Below the pieces are notes generated by a model. It was given only the letters and a program-made list of their open reading frames with translations. It was not told the origin of the DNA and made no database searches. The position numbers and the translations under genes are program-made. DNA of 64,000 nt from Glaciimonas immobilis (GTDB lineage: Bacteria > Pseudomonadota > Gammaproteobacteria > Burkholderiales > Burkholderiaceae_D): contig NZ_JAAOZT010000002.1 of assembly GCF_011947285.1 (NCBI RefSeq), positions 496,001 to 560,000 on the forward strand, given 5' to 3'. Positions within the stretch are counted from its first letter, which is position 1, and the number at the start of each line of letters is the position of its first letter. Below are positions 52,464 through 62,268 of this stretch, in pieces.

Positions 52464-53123
52464 TTAAATGTAAACTAACGTAAGGGTACCGGAACCACTT
52501 GGCGTGATCGCAGAGGTCGCGCCCTTTACATAAGCAGTGCTAATATAAGATGTCATTATCAGGCTTCCCGCAAGCGTTGTAAAAGAGTCCGGTGTCGTGG
52601 CACCAGCCAGCTTGGCAAAGCCAATGGTGTATCCCGGCGCAGCATAATAGGCAGGAAGATTGTTGGGGCCGGTCCCCGTCCAGCTCGTGGTGTTGTTGGG
52701 AGCATTTAAGAATTGACCCACTGCGACAGTGTCGATAACAGTATTGACAAAACTTATCTGAAACGAACCAATAGCTGCCGTTCCTGCACCATCCACCATG
52801 CCATACCGAATAGCATCATTCGCATCCAGGGCAAATGTTTTCCCTGGCTTGTTATCCACAAAAGATACTTCCACTTTGGTGGGTGCAGAGCAGATAATGC
52901 TAATGGGTACCAACACATTTGGCATGGCATAGGAGGTGCCAACTACGGCATAAGTTTTGATAAGCGATGTTGAAATCGAACCAAGGTTGACTGCTCCTCC
53001 CGTCAAGGCCACATTGCACGCATCGGGTGCAATCGTTCCGGTCACTCCAAAAGCTGAACTACTCGCATTGGCGTTAATGACCGTTGCCAACAGAGTGCTA
53101 GCTATAAGTATTTTTTTGAACAT
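52464..53123 (-). CDS. DUF1120-type fimbrial subunit, copy 1
   Basis: This 219-residue exported subunit has signal peptide MFKKILIASTLLATVINANA. The mature part begins SSSAFGVTGTIAPDACNVAL and contains one conserved Cys (ACNVAL) and a second in SIICSAPTKVEVSFVDNK, a likely disulphide. It ends GSGTLTLVYI, the beta-strand that donor-strand exchange needs in chaperone-usher pilins. It is one of three copies of identical length. The ATG at 53123 is chosen by the signal peptide. Confidence 0.85.
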   Translation of the reverse strand: MFKKILIASTLLATVINANASSSAFGVTGTIAPDACNVALTGGAVNLGSISTSLIKTYAVVGTSYAMPNVLVPISIICSAPTKVEVSFVDNKPGKTFALDANDAIRYGMVDGAGTAAIGSFQISFVNTVIDTVAVGQFLNAPNNTTSWTGTGPNNLPAYYAAPGYTIGFAKLAGATTPDSFTTLAGSLIMTSYISTAYVKGATSAITPSGSGTLTLVYI

Positions 53124-53168
53124 GATTTTCAATTCCAAAAATAATAATTTGGGAAACGTGATGTACCT

Positions 53169-53214
53169 CTTTTAACCCCAACAATTAAAAGCGGGTATTT
53201 ACCGGAAGGGTAAA
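53169..53214 (-). promoter_or_regulatory. Two-hairpin leader of DUF1120 copy 1
   Basis: CTTTTAA (53169-53175) pairs with TTAAAAG (53185-53191), loop CCCCAACAA. TTTACC (53198-53203) pairs with GGTAAA (53209-53214). The element lies 46-91 bp before the start and is almost the same in all four copies. Confidence 0.6.
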
Positions 53215-53389
53215 ACTAAAATAATTTAAAATTAGACGCGTAATTGTCGATCGCTATTTATTCAAGAACGGTCACCGTCAAGCGACCTGTCGCCTATTTC
53301 AAGCAGCAATCTTTACTAATTCCGGTTCACTTCGTTCGGGATTGAGCACACCTGATATTACAATATTCAGTTTATGGTAGCACCTGACC

Positions 53390-53530
53390 ATCGTTGCGGT
53401 GTGCATTTTCTCGCTACCCCATAGGCGTCTTTACGTTGCTTGAATCTCGTTTGTACTTTTTATCATGCCGTTGCGTGGTGTGACGAATTTCAGTCCACTG
53501 TGCTTGTGCTGATGGTTGGCCAACGCACAA
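53390..53530 (-). pseudogene. IS3-family OrfB C-terminal remnant, copy b
   Basis: The minus strand reads ANHQHKHSGLKFVTPRNGMI and then KSTNEIQAT and TAA. The motif matches the C-terminal end of IS3-family OrfB and the remnant near 51100. An OrfA-like remnant lies just beyond on the other strand. Confidence 0.5.
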
Positions 53531-53599
53531 ACTCCCTATGTCAGCATAGATGTCGCGTCATTTGATTTTTATAAATGTATTAGGGGTGGAGCAAAGTCG

Positions 53600-54065
53600 T
53601 GAAGTGAAACGTTATTCCGCAGAACGAAGGAAGCCTTTTTGAGGCGAATGATGGCCTCAGAATGCTCTCAGAGCTGGCCCGTGAGAACGGCACCTCAGAA
53701 ACAGCCCTTCTATAATTGGCGACGCCAGTTAAAAACAGAGGGAGTGCCGATGCGGGGTAACGGAGGAATGCTGAAGAATGGTAATTTGAGGTGGTGCTGT
53801 AGACGGTGCATATCAATGAAGCCGAGATGGCCGAATATTGCCGAATCAAAGCTTTGTTCGTCCAGCAAATTGCTATGCGGCGTGAAGCCTGTCAGGACGC
53901 CGACGCACACTCTGCAGAGTGTCAGCAGACCAAGCGTGAGGAGGGTAAAAATCACCGCAATGAAATCAAGCAGCTGAAGAAGGAATTGCAGCGCAAGGGA
54001 AAAGCACCGGCCTAGGCAGCAGAGCTGATCATTTTGCGAAAAAAAGCCGGGCTATCTGGGAGATC
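53600..54065 (+). pseudogene. IS3-family OrfA remnant
   Basis: Broken frames give YNWRRQLKTEGVPMRGNGGM, then HINEAEMAEYCRIKALFVQQ, IAMRREACQDADAH and KHRNEIKQLKKELQRKGKAPA-type coiled coil, finishing near ELIILRKKAGLSG. This resembles the OrfA of IS3-group elements. Frames change at least twice. It separates pilin copies 1 and 2. Confidence 0.6.
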
Positions 54066-54251
54066 AAGTGAACCCGACACTGGGTATTAAAGAACGAGGT
54101 TCGGCTCAATCTGGAACGAAATCAGCCAGAAACACTAAAGCAAGCACCCTAACTTGACCCGTCAACTTTGTTGACAACTATCGTTTTCCTAATAAATTTT
54201 GCTAATTGTGTACGTCAAAGAGCGGGCGCATTGAAAGCGCCCTGTATTGAA

Positions 54252-54911
54252 TTAAAGGTAAACCAGCGTCAGGGTACCGGAACTGGTTGGCGTGATGGCA
54301 GCGGTTGCACCCTTTACATAGGCAGCGCTAATGTAAGGGCTCATTATCAGGTTTCCGGCAAGCGTTGTAAAAGAATCCGGTGTCGTGGCGCTGGCCAGCT
54401 TGGCAAAGCCAATTGTGTAGCCGGGCGAAGCAAAAATGGCAGACAGATTGCTGGGGCCGGTCGCCGTCCAGGTCGTGGTGTTGTTGGGGGCGTTTAAAAA
54501 TTGACCCACTGCGACGGTGTCGATAACAGTATTGTTAAAATTTATTGCAATCGAACCAATAGCTGCCGTTCCTGCACCATCAACCATGCCATACCGAATA
54601 GGATCATTTGTATCTATAGCAAATACTTTCCCTACCTTGTTGTCCACAAAAGAAACTTCCACTTTCGTGGGTGCCGAACAGACGATGCTGATGGGTACCG
54701 CCACAGATGGCATTGCATAGGAGGTTTGCGCTAGGCCATAACCTTTTACAACCGATGCGTTAATCGAACCGAGGTTGACTGTTCCCCCCGTCAACGTCAC
54801 ATTACACGCTTCGGGCGTAATCGTTCCGGTCACTCCGAAAGCTGAACTGCTTGCATTGGCATTAATGATTGTTGCCAACAGTGCGCTTGCTACTAGTACT
54901 TTTTTTAACAT
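54252..54911 (-). CDS. DUF1120-type fimbrial subunit, copy 2
   Basis: This 219-residue paralogue of copies 1 and 3 has signal peptide MLKKVLVASALLATIINANA and mature start SSSAFGVTGTITPEACNVTL. The two Cys positions and the LTLVYL end are conserved. It differs from copy 1 mainly around the loop NLSAIFASPGYTIGFA, where surface-exposed variation is expected. The start has the same leader as the others. Confidence 0.85.
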   Translation of the reverse strand: MLKKVLVASALLATIINANASSSAFGVTGTITPEACNVTLTGGTVNLGSINASVVKGYGLAQTSYAMPSVAVPISIVCSAPTKVEVSFVDNKVGKVFAIDTNDPIRYGMVDGAGTAAIGSIAINFNNTVIDTVAVGQFLNAPNNTTTWTATGPSNLSAIFASPGYTIGFAKLASATTPDSFTTLAGNLIMSPYISAAYVKGATAAITPTSSGTLTLVYL

Positions 54912-54955
54912 GATTTCAATTCCATAAATAATAATGTGGGAAACGTGATGCACCT

Positions 54956-55003
54956 CTTTTAACCCCAACAATTAAAAGCGGATATTTTTACCCATAGGGT
55001 AAA
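54956..55003 (-). promoter_or_regulatory. Two-hairpin leader of DUF1120 copy 2
   Basis: CTTTTAA (54956-54962) with TTAAAAG (54972-54978), and TTTACCC (54987-54993) with GGGTAAA (54997-55003). The second stem has one extra pair relative to copies 1 and 3, a compensatory-type change that favours a folded element. Confidence 0.6.
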
Positions 55004-55216
55004 GTTAATAATTTAAAATTGACGCGTCATTGTCGATCGCTACTTATTCAGGAACAAGTTACGTAGATACACGGATTCAGACTATCTCCATTAAATAGAT
55101 GTTTTAGAAATAAATTTTCAGACGAACATAATTGCGATACAACTTTTTTTCCTAAACTAAACTTTGATGATTGTGTACGTCAAAAAACGGGCGCATTGAA
55201 AGCGCCTTGTATCGAA

Positions 55217-55876
55217 TTAAAGGTAAACCAGCGTCAGGGTACCGGAACCGGTTGGCGTGATAGCCGCAGTTGCAGACTTCACATAAACACCGCTAATGAA
55301 AGTGGAAAACGTTAGGTTTCCGGCAAGTGTTGTAAAAGAATCTGGTGTCGTGGCGCCGGCCAGCTTGGCAAAGCCAATTGTGTATCCTTGCGCGCCAAAA
55401 GACGCAGGAAGACCGGTGGGGCCGGTTGCAGTCCAGGTCGTGGTGTTGTTGGGAGCGTTTAAAAATTGACCCACTGCGACGTTATCGATAACCGTACTGG
55501 TAAAACTCGTTTGATACGTACCAATAGCTGTCGTGCCTGCACCATCCACAATGCCATACCGAATGGCATCATGCGCATCCAGAGCAAATACTTTCCCTAC
55601 CTTGTTGTCCACAAAAGAAACTTCCACTTTGGTGGGTGCCGAGCAGATGATGCTAATGGGTACTAACACATTTGGCATTGAATAAGAGGTTCCGAGCGTC
55701 CCATAACCTTTTACAACCGATGTTGAAATCGAACCGAGGTTGACTGTTCCCCCCGTCAATGTCACATTGCACGCTTCGGGCGTAATCGTTCCGGTCAATC
55801 CGAAAGCTGAACTGCTTGCGTTGGCATTAATGATTGTTGCCAACAGTGCGCTTGCTACCAGTACTTTTTTGAACAT
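55217..55876 (-). CDS. DUF1120-type fimbrial subunit, copy 3
   Basis: This 219-residue subunit has signal peptide MFKKVLVASALLATIINANA and mature start SSSAFGLTGTITPEACNVTL. Its sequence lies between copies 1 and 2: the NVLVPISIICSAPTKVEVSF stretch follows copy 1 and the N-terminus follows copy 2, suggesting gene conversion. It should be exported, bound by the chaperone at 59879-60601 and polymerised at the usher. Confidence 0.85.
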   Translation of the reverse strand: MFKKVLVASALLATIINANASSSAFGLTGTITPEACNVTLTGGTVNLGSISTSVVKGYGTLGTSYSMPNVLVPISIICSAPTKVEVSFVDNKVGKVFALDAHDAIRYGIVDGAGTTAIGTYQTSFTSTVIDNVAVGQFLNAPNNTTTWTATGPTGLPASFGAQGYTIGFAKLAGATTPDSFTTLAGNLTFSTFISGVYVKSATAAITPTGSGTLTLVYL

Positions 55877-55920
55877 GATTTTCAATTCCATAAATAATAA
55901 ATTGGGAACGTAATCCACCG

Positions 55921-55966
55921 CTTTTAACCCCAACAATTAAAAGCGGATATTTACCGGTAAGGTAAA
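55921..55966 (-). promoter_or_regulatory. Two-hairpin leader of DUF1120 copy 3
   Basis: CTTTTAA (55921-55927) with TTAAAAG (55937-55943), and TTTACC (55950-55955) with GGTAAA (55961-55966). Spacing to the start codon is conserved with copy 1. Confidence 0.6.
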
Positions 55967-56160
55967 TTAATAATTTAAAATTGACGCGTCATTGTCGAGC
56001 GCTATTTATTCAGGAACAAGTTATGTAGATCCATGCATTCAAATTATTTCCAGTGAATATATGTTTAAAAATAATTTACCACCGAATCGACGGACCTTGT
56101 GCCTCGGAGAATACTCTTTCATGGAATATTGTTAATATCAACAGAACATCCACTAATTGC

Positions 56161-56262
56161 CTAAAAAATTGTGATGTCGGGATCAAACATCGTGACTAGT
56201 ATCAGACTTAACAGCACGCCACTTGCCAACAGTGCGCCTGCTACCAATATTTTTTTGAACAT
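56161..56262 (-). pseudogene. Stub of a fourth DUF1120 subunit gene
   Basis: ATG at 56262 opens MFKKILVAGALLASGVLLSL then ILVTMFDPDITIF and stops. Only the first 14 or so codons match the pilin signal peptide; the rest is unrelated and duplicates DNA that lies behind the minor subunit gene at 56460-56514. The leader with both hairpins is intact (56307-56352). A pilin copy was probably lost here by recombination. Confidence 0.75.
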
Positions 56263-56306
56263 GATTTTAATTCCATAAATAATAATGTGGGAAATGGGAT
56301 GCACCT

Positions 56307-56352
56307 CTTTTAACCCCAATAATTAAAAGCGGATATTTACCGGAAAGGTAAA
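56307..56352 (-). promoter_or_regulatory. Two-hairpin leader before the pilin stub
   Basis: CTTTTAA (56307-56313) with TTAAAAG (56323-56329), and TTTACC (56336-56341) with GGTAAA (56347-56352). The element is preserved although the gene behind it is only a stub. Confidence 0.6.
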
Positions 56353-56518
56353 ATTCACCATCGAATCGACGGACTTTGTGCCTCGGGGAATACTCTTTTA
56401 TGGCATATTGTTAGTACCATTCATCAGACCATCCGCTCGATAAAATTTGCCTAAAAAATTGGGATGTCGGGATCAAACATCGTGACTAATATCAGACTTA
56501 ACAGCACGCCACTTTTGG

Positions 56519-57109
56519 TCATTGCTCTCCCACCAATTGGACAGAAATGCTACTTTCGAACAACACTTTAGAACGTAGCGAATAATTGTCAGGTAATAAT
56601 CCGGTCAACTGCAGTTGAAGGGAAAATGATTTCCTGGACTTCTCGGGCACGCGTGACAAGTCCAGCGCGATGACGCCGTTTTGCGTTATATCGACCCCTT
56701 CCGCATAGGCGCTTGCCGCTACTCCTTCAACCTTCATCTGGACGGGAGTGCCACCGACGCTGGCACCTTGGATCCGCAATTGCATCGCTCCCACCTCGCC
56801 CCAGCGCACCAGTGGTTTACCTATGATGGCGGTCAGGTTGCCAAACTGGAGCCGGAAGGTGGCTTGGGTGGCGTCGCAACTGCCGTTGATTACCTGGTTT
56901 TTTGTTCCCATCGAGCGGTAGCCCGCCACGCTGGCGGGCCGCAGCGATGCCACTGACAAGTGCCCGAGCTGCACGCTCTGCATCGACACCACCACGTGGC
57001 AAGTAGCGTCCGCGGCACCAGCTGCTAGCAGCAGCGTCGCAATCAGAGCAACGCGACGCCCGGCGCATAGTATGCGAGCGCTTGTATCGGTAATGTGGCG
57101 GATGACCAT
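56519..57109 (-). CDS. Minor fimbrial subunit
   Basis: From ATG 57109 about 196 residues: signal peptide (RRVALIATLLLAAGAADA) and a pilin-like body with one Cys pair (ATCHVVVSM and INGSCDATQA) and alternating hydrophobic strands (FRLQFGNLTAIIGKPLVRWG). The end is SSISVQLVGEQ. It is unlike the three DUF1120 copies and follows the usher gene, the usual place of a minor or tip subunit. The start at 57142 would overlap the usher. Confidence 0.75.
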   Translation of the reverse strand: MVIRHITDTSARILCAGRRVALIATLLLAAGAADATCHVVVSMQSVQLGHLSVASLRPASVAGYRSMGTKNQVINGSCDATQATFRLQFGNLTAIIGKPLVRWGEVGAMQLRIQGASVGGTPVQMKVEGVAASAYAEGVDITQNGVIALDLSRVPEKSRKSFSLQLQLTGLLPDNYSLRSKVLFESSISVQLVGEQ

Positions 57110-57119
57110 AATTTCTCCT

Positions 57120-59864
57120 TTATTGGCAGGTGGCAGTGCCACGCTGAAAGCTGCCGCCTGCGGTTATCTCGGTTAATGCAATTCGCTGCAAGGTGCAAGT
57201 GGCACCATCAAGCATGCGCACCGAGTACAACCGATCATTTTTTAGATCACTGATCATCACGCGCCCACCCTTGAGCGAAATCGCAGAAAATTCGCCCTCC
57301 TTGCCGAATACAGGCAAGCCTTCGGGCAATTCTTCACCGTTGCGGGTGATCGCCAATAACACGCGCTGCACCTTGCTTGCCTTCATGTCGAGCTGGACAA
57401 AGGCACCACGCCCGGCCCGCACCACTTGCACCGTCTGCTCGACATCAATATCGGATGTCAGTGAAGGGGTGACAATTTCCACGTTCGAATTGGAAAATGG
57501 AATGAGCCCAGGAATGGCAGCCAAACCGTTGTAGCCAGACCAGACGCTGCCTTGCGGCGTATTCAACTCTACGCCAGCGATGTCGCCGAGCTTGACCACG
57601 GCAAAGGTATCCTGGATCGGATTGGCTGCGAACGCCGCCCCTTGCCCGCTAATCACGACGCCACCGCTGGCTTGGACAAAGTAATTGCTCATGCCGGGCG
57701 CGCTGCCAGCGCCAAACGAAATCGACGTATACCTAGGTACGGCATTGAACGATATGTTTTTTGCCCCCGAGTCCGGTGCAGAAACCGTCTTTTCAAACGT
57801 GCCCCTGTAGCTGAACGTATCGCTCAGGCGCTGCTCAATGCTGGTGTCGATGACGGTGTTTTGCTGGCCCGTGTTATTGGAACGGTGCGCATTGCTGGTG
57901 AACGTGGCGTCATGCCCTAATGGAACCGAAAAATTGATGAACAGGCTATTGTTAGACTGTCCTGCACGCTGATTAGACGCCTGAGCTGTCCCTTGACTGG
58001 CTGCATAGGTTTGCATGGTGCGCGCCAGGTACACGCCCAATTGCCCCGGCCCCAAGGTCGAACTCCATCCAGCCGCGTAAGTGTTCGTCGCTGGTGCCGC
58101 GAACATGGTCTGGTGTGTGACGCTGACATTGAGGGTGCCCAGCCATTTGCTGTTCCATTGGACGCTCGCGCCCATTTGCGCATGCACGGATGCCGCTTGC
58201 GGGTCGTCTTGTCGGCCATTGAGAGAGGTAACCTTGCTCTGGGTTTCTTGTGCGGAACGGTAACGGGCCGTACGCAGATTGGCGGACAACCCCAGTTGCA
58301 CATTAGTGGCATTGGCCCAGGCCAGCGAGGTGCTGCCCAGCATGCCGCTCGTACCGCTATTCATGTCGCGCGCGGCCAGCGCTTGCACATAGGCGGAAGC
58401 GCGGCCATATAAGCCCGTCCGATCCAACGGGTTCGATTGGGCGCCCATTGCAGCACCGACGGAAGCATATTTCCCAGCCGCCAGGGCACCTGTAGAAAAA
58501 CTAATTATCGAGTTGTATTGCCAGCCCTTTTCAAACGTTAACAGCGGCACCGAACGCACGCCACTGTTGGAGCCAACGTCCGACAACATGCCTGCCGAAG
58601 CGTAAATCCCGCCAGTCGCGGCATTGGCGTCGGCAAGCAAGGTGTCGCTAGCAGCGACAGTGAAACGCTGTTCGGCACCATTTTCTTCTGTTACTTTTAC
58701 TTGCAAATCATCGGTACGGTTGCCCCGCTGATAGTCAGTGAGCTTGAACGGGCCGGGTGGCACCACGGTGGAGAGCAAGATGACGCCGTTTTGCGAGATG
58801 ACGACGCGCGCCCGCGTTGCGGCGATGCCTGTGACGGGGTATTTGTTTTGAGAGCGCAACGCTGTTTCTGGAAACCATTGGGCGCCGATGAACGGAATAC
58901 CGCTAAACATCGGGCCTTGCGTAAACGTGAAACCGCCTTGCAAAATCTGTTTTTCATCGACAAAGGTGGTTTGCGCATAAGCGTTAGCGAAGCGCCATTG
59001 CGCTTGGCCGTTCTGGTTCGAATACGACTGGTTTGAACGTACTATCCAGTCGTTCCAGTTAAAGCCAGCCTGCGTATCGACTTGCGTGAAGTAGCTTTTT
59101 GCGTGTCCCGCCAGAATGTTGGAAAACGTCGACGTGCGGTAATTAAACATGGCCGCAGTGCCGCCTTGTTCAATCTGCGCAGCTGCCAGCGCGACGATTG
59201 TTTGCACGGGTGTCGTGATGTCGACCGTGACCTTGGAGGCGTCCAGCACGACAACGGTTTGCGCAGATACCCCGCCAGGGCCAGGGCAAAGGGAGGTCTC
59301 TGCTGGATTGGGCGTCAAGGCTAACTGCACCGATGGCTGGAGCGCTGGCGTTGCTAGTGGCGTTGTCGCTATGTTTGCCGAAGGTGGTATTTGAACTTTT
59401 TTTGAGGCCACGTTGGCGGCACCAATCAGGCCGACTGAGCGTAAGAATGATGGCGAAAAGCACAGCTTGCCCGTCTCGTCAAAAACTGCATTTTTGCGCC
59501 CGATCGGGGCACCATTAATAATGACGTCGACGATGCTCTTTCCGGGCGGAAAGCGCGCAGCCTTGCGGAAATAATCGCTGATTTCAGGTTGCAGTCCGCG
59601 TGCCTTCATGATGTCGCTATCAAATTCTTGCATATCCGCACCATCGCGGGGGAGGGCATTGTCCTTGCCATTAATGACCGCGGTTGCGGCAAGCAGAATA
59701 GGGGCCGACTCACCCGTCGCCTGCATGGTTTCGCTGGCATGCAGCTGGTGCATGCCCAAGCTGGCCAGCAAGATGGCAAAAGCGAAACGAGCACCGAATG
59801 AGTTTGAAAATACAACATAAATGGGTAAGCGAGGCTTCAAGGGTGAGTGAGATACAAAAATCAT
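57120..59864 (-). CDS. Outer-membrane fimbrial usher
   Basis: This 914-residue usher has a signal region (ARFAFAILLASLGMHQLHAS) and an N-terminal periplasmic domain (GADMQEFDSDIMKARGLQPE). The 24-strand barrel region follows (QILQGGFTFTQGPMFSGIPF; KYPVTGIAATRARVVISQNG; PPGPFKLTDYQRGNRTDDLQ), then a C-terminal domain (RNGEELPEGLPVFGKEGEFS) ending in a Cys-containing QRGTATCQ. It accepts chaperone-subunit complexes and threads the fibre out. It lies 14 bp behind the chaperone gene. Confidence 0.92.
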   Translation of the reverse strand: MIFVSHSPLKPRLPIYVVFSNSFGARFAFAILLASLGMHQLHASETMQATGESAPILLAATAVINGKDNALPRDGADMQEFDSDIMKARGLQPEISDYFRKAARFPPGKSIVDVIINGAPIGRKNAVFDETGKLCFSPSFLRSVGLIGAANVASKKVQIPPSANIATTPLATPALQPSVQLALTPNPAETSLCPGPGGVSAQTVVVLDASKVTVDITTPVQTIVALAAAQIEQGGTAAMFNYRTSTFSNILAGHAKSYFTQVDTQAGFNWNDWIVRSNQSYSNQNGQAQWRFANAYAQTTFVDEKQILQGGFTFTQGPMFSGIPFIGAQWFPETALRSQNKYPVTGIAATRARVVISQNGVILLSTVVPPGPFKLTDYQRGNRTDDLQVKVTEENGAEQRFTVAASDTLLADANAATGGIYASAGMLSDVGSNSGVRSVPLLTFEKGWQYNSIISFSTGALAAGKYASVGAAMGAQSNPLDRTGLYGRASAYVQALAARDMNSGTSGMLGSTSLAWANATNVQLGLSANLRTARYRSAQETQSKVTSLNGRQDDPQAASVHAQMGASVQWNSKWLGTLNVSVTHQTMFAAPATNTYAAGWSSTLGPGQLGVYLARTMQTYAASQGTAQASNQRAGQSNNSLFINFSVPLGHDATFTSNAHRSNNTGQQNTVIDTSIEQRLSDTFSYRGTFEKTVSAPDSGAKNISFNAVPRYTSISFGAGSAPGMSNYFVQASGGVVISGQGAAFAANPIQDTFAVVKLGDIAGVELNTPQGSVWSGYNGLAAIPGLIPFSNSNVEIVTPSLTSDIDVEQTVQVVRAGRGAFVQLDMKASKVQRVLLAITRNGEELPEGLPVFGKEGEFSAISLKGGRVMISDLKNDRLYSVRMLDGATCTLQRIALTEITAGGSFQRGTATCQ

Positions 59865-59878
59865 GTCGCGGCGAGGCT

Positions 59879-60601
59879 TTAACGTTCTATGGCAGCATCG
59901 AAAGGGTCGACGTCAAAACCGTAAGGTGATGCTGGGAAAATGCGCAGCGATGTCGTCGTGTCCGTTATGCCGCCAGGCACGGTTACGGAAAACGATTCAC
60001 CTGGCAACACGTATGTACGCGGCAAAATCTTCAAGCTGGTATTTGTCATCAACAGCGAAATGGTTTGCGACAAGCGCACCACATATGGGCTGGGGTTGCT
60101 GAGCGTAAGCTGGTCGCCAGCCAGGTGGAAGTGCAGTTTTTTCCAGGGCATCGGGTCTTGTTCTAGGCCGGCCGGGGAAATAATGACGGGCATATCTTGC
60201 CGGACAGTGGTACTGATCTTGCCCTTGCCATCGACCTTGACCGCAGGGATACCCTCGAAGAGGACTCGTTTCAAGTGTTGTACCTTGAGGGGCGTTGCCG
60301 TTTCATCGAGGACGAACCTGACGATTTGACGTCCGTGCGCTTCAACACGCATGACGGCCGGAAGCGGATAGACAGTAGTGCCCTTGTCATCAGGGATATC
60401 GACGATGGTCGTAAGTAACAGCAGCGGTTCATCGTCCGTGTTTAGTACGCCCATTTGAGCGTTATTACTTTTTTCTGTAATTAACAATAAAGTTGTATCG
60501 GGCAAGATGCCGGTGGCGCCAGCCAGTATGTGCAGTCCCAAAAGAGAAACAGCGACAAGCTGTTTAAGGTAGTATTTTTTGCAGTATTTTTGATTAATCA
60601 T
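59879..60601 (-). CDS. Periplasmic pilus chaperone
   Basis: This PapD-like chaperone of about 240 residues starts at ATG 60601 (signal LKQLVAVSLLGLHILAGATG). Conserved features are the subunit-binding N-terminal segment LLITEKSNNAQMGVLNTDDE, the G1-strand-like PAVMRVEAHGRQIVRFVLDE with the Arg-Ile-Val core, and DQLTLSNPSPYVVRLSQTIS. It stabilises fimbrial subunits and hands them to the usher. It heads the chaperone-usher-subunit operon on the minus strand. Confidence 0.88.
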   Translation of the reverse strand: MINQKYCKKYYLKQLVAVSLLGLHILAGATGILPDTTLLLITEKSNNAQMGVLNTDDEPLLLLTTIVDIPDDKGTTVYPLPAVMRVEAHGRQIVRFVLDETATPLKVQHLKRVLFEGIPAVKVDGKGKISTTVRQDMPVIISPAGLEQDPMPWKKLHFHLAGDQLTLSNPSPYVVRLSQTISLLMTNTSLKILPRTYVLPGESFSVTVPGGITDTTTSLRIFPASPYGFDVDPFDAAIER

Positions 60602-62268
60602 ACGAAAATTTATAACTCCATCATGGATAATTGGTAATCTCGTGTTGCCTCCTTCAAAAGTGGGCATACACCTTGTAGAAAAAACGGAAACGTGACGTGC
60701 TCGGGCACCTTTGCCGCAATGCGTCGTCTTATCGTCTGCTAACTGCTTGTGAACTTTTCCCTCATCGCGTTCCAGTGAGCTTTTAACTCACCCAGCTACT
60801 CAATCACCTAATCGAGCAATTACTCCTGCGCCGCAGCGACATCCTATCGGGCACGATGCAGCAAGTACTGCAAGCTACAAGGCGTCGTTGCTGCGCCGTC
60901 TCCCCAAGTCGCCACCATGCTTGCGGTCCAGCGGACTGGGCAGACCTACCAGATTCCAGGGCACACTGTTACATTCATACGCCCGGATCGTTCACCGATA
61001 TAAGTAAAGTGACCTTTCAAATGTCTTTACCAAATTCGCAAGGAGCTATATAATTGCCACACGACATCTTTGGTGGCTGCAGCCTTCAATCCGTCGAGCT
61101 TAAAATAATAAAAGTTAAGAAATTAAAGAACGATTAAAATTACAACTGTATCAATGTGGATCTGTATTAATAGCTATCTGTAGCACTAACTTATGACGTC
61201 CAAAATAAGATAAAAAACAAGATAATTTTTATCTTCTTTAGTCAAAGTAGATGAAACTTCGGAACATGTTTATCAAGCTGTGCATGCTTTTTACTACCCA
61301 CAAGTGGGAGCTAAACCTTGCCTAGCTGTTAATTAATTTGCTTTCTTTACACTTGCTCTGTTTTACTTTGCAAAATAAAATTGCTAAACCATTTGACCTA
61401 CTTTGATAAAGTCATACCTTTTATCAAGGTGCAAACCTTCGTGCCTTTTATTAATGGCATGGATGATCAAGCTCAAAGGCTTCCATGTCGGCTGCAGCAG
61501 CTTGATGTCATGCCATCTGACGCCGTCCACGTGAATAGCTATTGGAATGTCGTGTGACCATTAATCAGGCTGCCTTCTTGCAGTACTTGGTATGGTCGTT
61601 GGGAAAATCGTTCTATTGCACGTTAACATCATTTAAATCTTTGTTTATAACTCTTAGCTCCTGTCGCTTCAAAGCGCTGCCATAAAACCTTTACTCACAA
61701 CAAAAGCGTGCCCCCGAGTTGGGCCACCAGAATGTGTTGATATTAGTTGAGCCAAAATACCGAAGCTGTGAGCCCACGAACGAAGCAACGCAAAAAGCGG
61801 CTTTGTCTTAGGGGCGAGTGATCAGGCCGATCGCTTGTCGCGTTTGCGTCCGAGTTTAACTTTCGGCCGGGCCTTGCGTTTGGAGCGGCGCATCGGAAGT
61901 GTCAGGTAACGGAGGAAGTTTATTCTTCGCGTTTTTCTACCTTCTGACATCCTGCGTTACTTAACACTACAATCTCATCGCTGTGCAACAGGTATGCACT
62001 TGCGTCAGGTCATAACTCTCACGTTCTTAAAAGTTATCACAATGACTCTTAAGCTGCGAATTATATGGTGAAGTTTATATTTTTTATATGAATAAAGCAC
62101 TTTATGACTGTTCATTCGTGCCGCGTTCGATTTTGTTGCGTTAGCAACGGCGGGGCGGAATTTGTTAAGAATCCCTCATCTTCCTTTAAGCTGACCTCTA
62201 AAACTTCCCCTTACTTTGAGCGATTACGTAAAATTCTATATAGCCACTTTACGTCGTGAGTCTGCCTG
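60602..62268. other. AT-rich non-coding region
   Basis: No gene is supported over about 1.6 kb. A short frame at 60856-61053 has no recognisable features. Around 61830-61900 the minus strand reads RRSKRKARPKVKLGRKRDKR, a basic tail without a gene body, probably debris. The promoter of the fimbrial operon should lie within the first few hundred bases but no strong site was found. Confidence 0.4.

Larger units (their letters stand above)
56080..56514. repeat. Direct repeat of about 150 bp flanking the fourth leader
   Basis: The blocks 56080-56224 and 56357-56514 are similar in direct orientation. Both contain GAATCGACGGAC, GTGCCTCGG, AATACTCTTT and a near-identical end (GGGATCAAACATCGTGACTA, then ATCAGACTTAACAGCACGCC). 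The leader and stub lie between them. This looks like a tandem duplication during pilin copy-number change. Confidence 0.7.

Noticed and set aside
57993-58412. A 139-codon open frame on the plus strand within the usher gene.
   Set aside because: It lies wholly inside a well-supported usher and its composition is that of a reverse-complement shadow.
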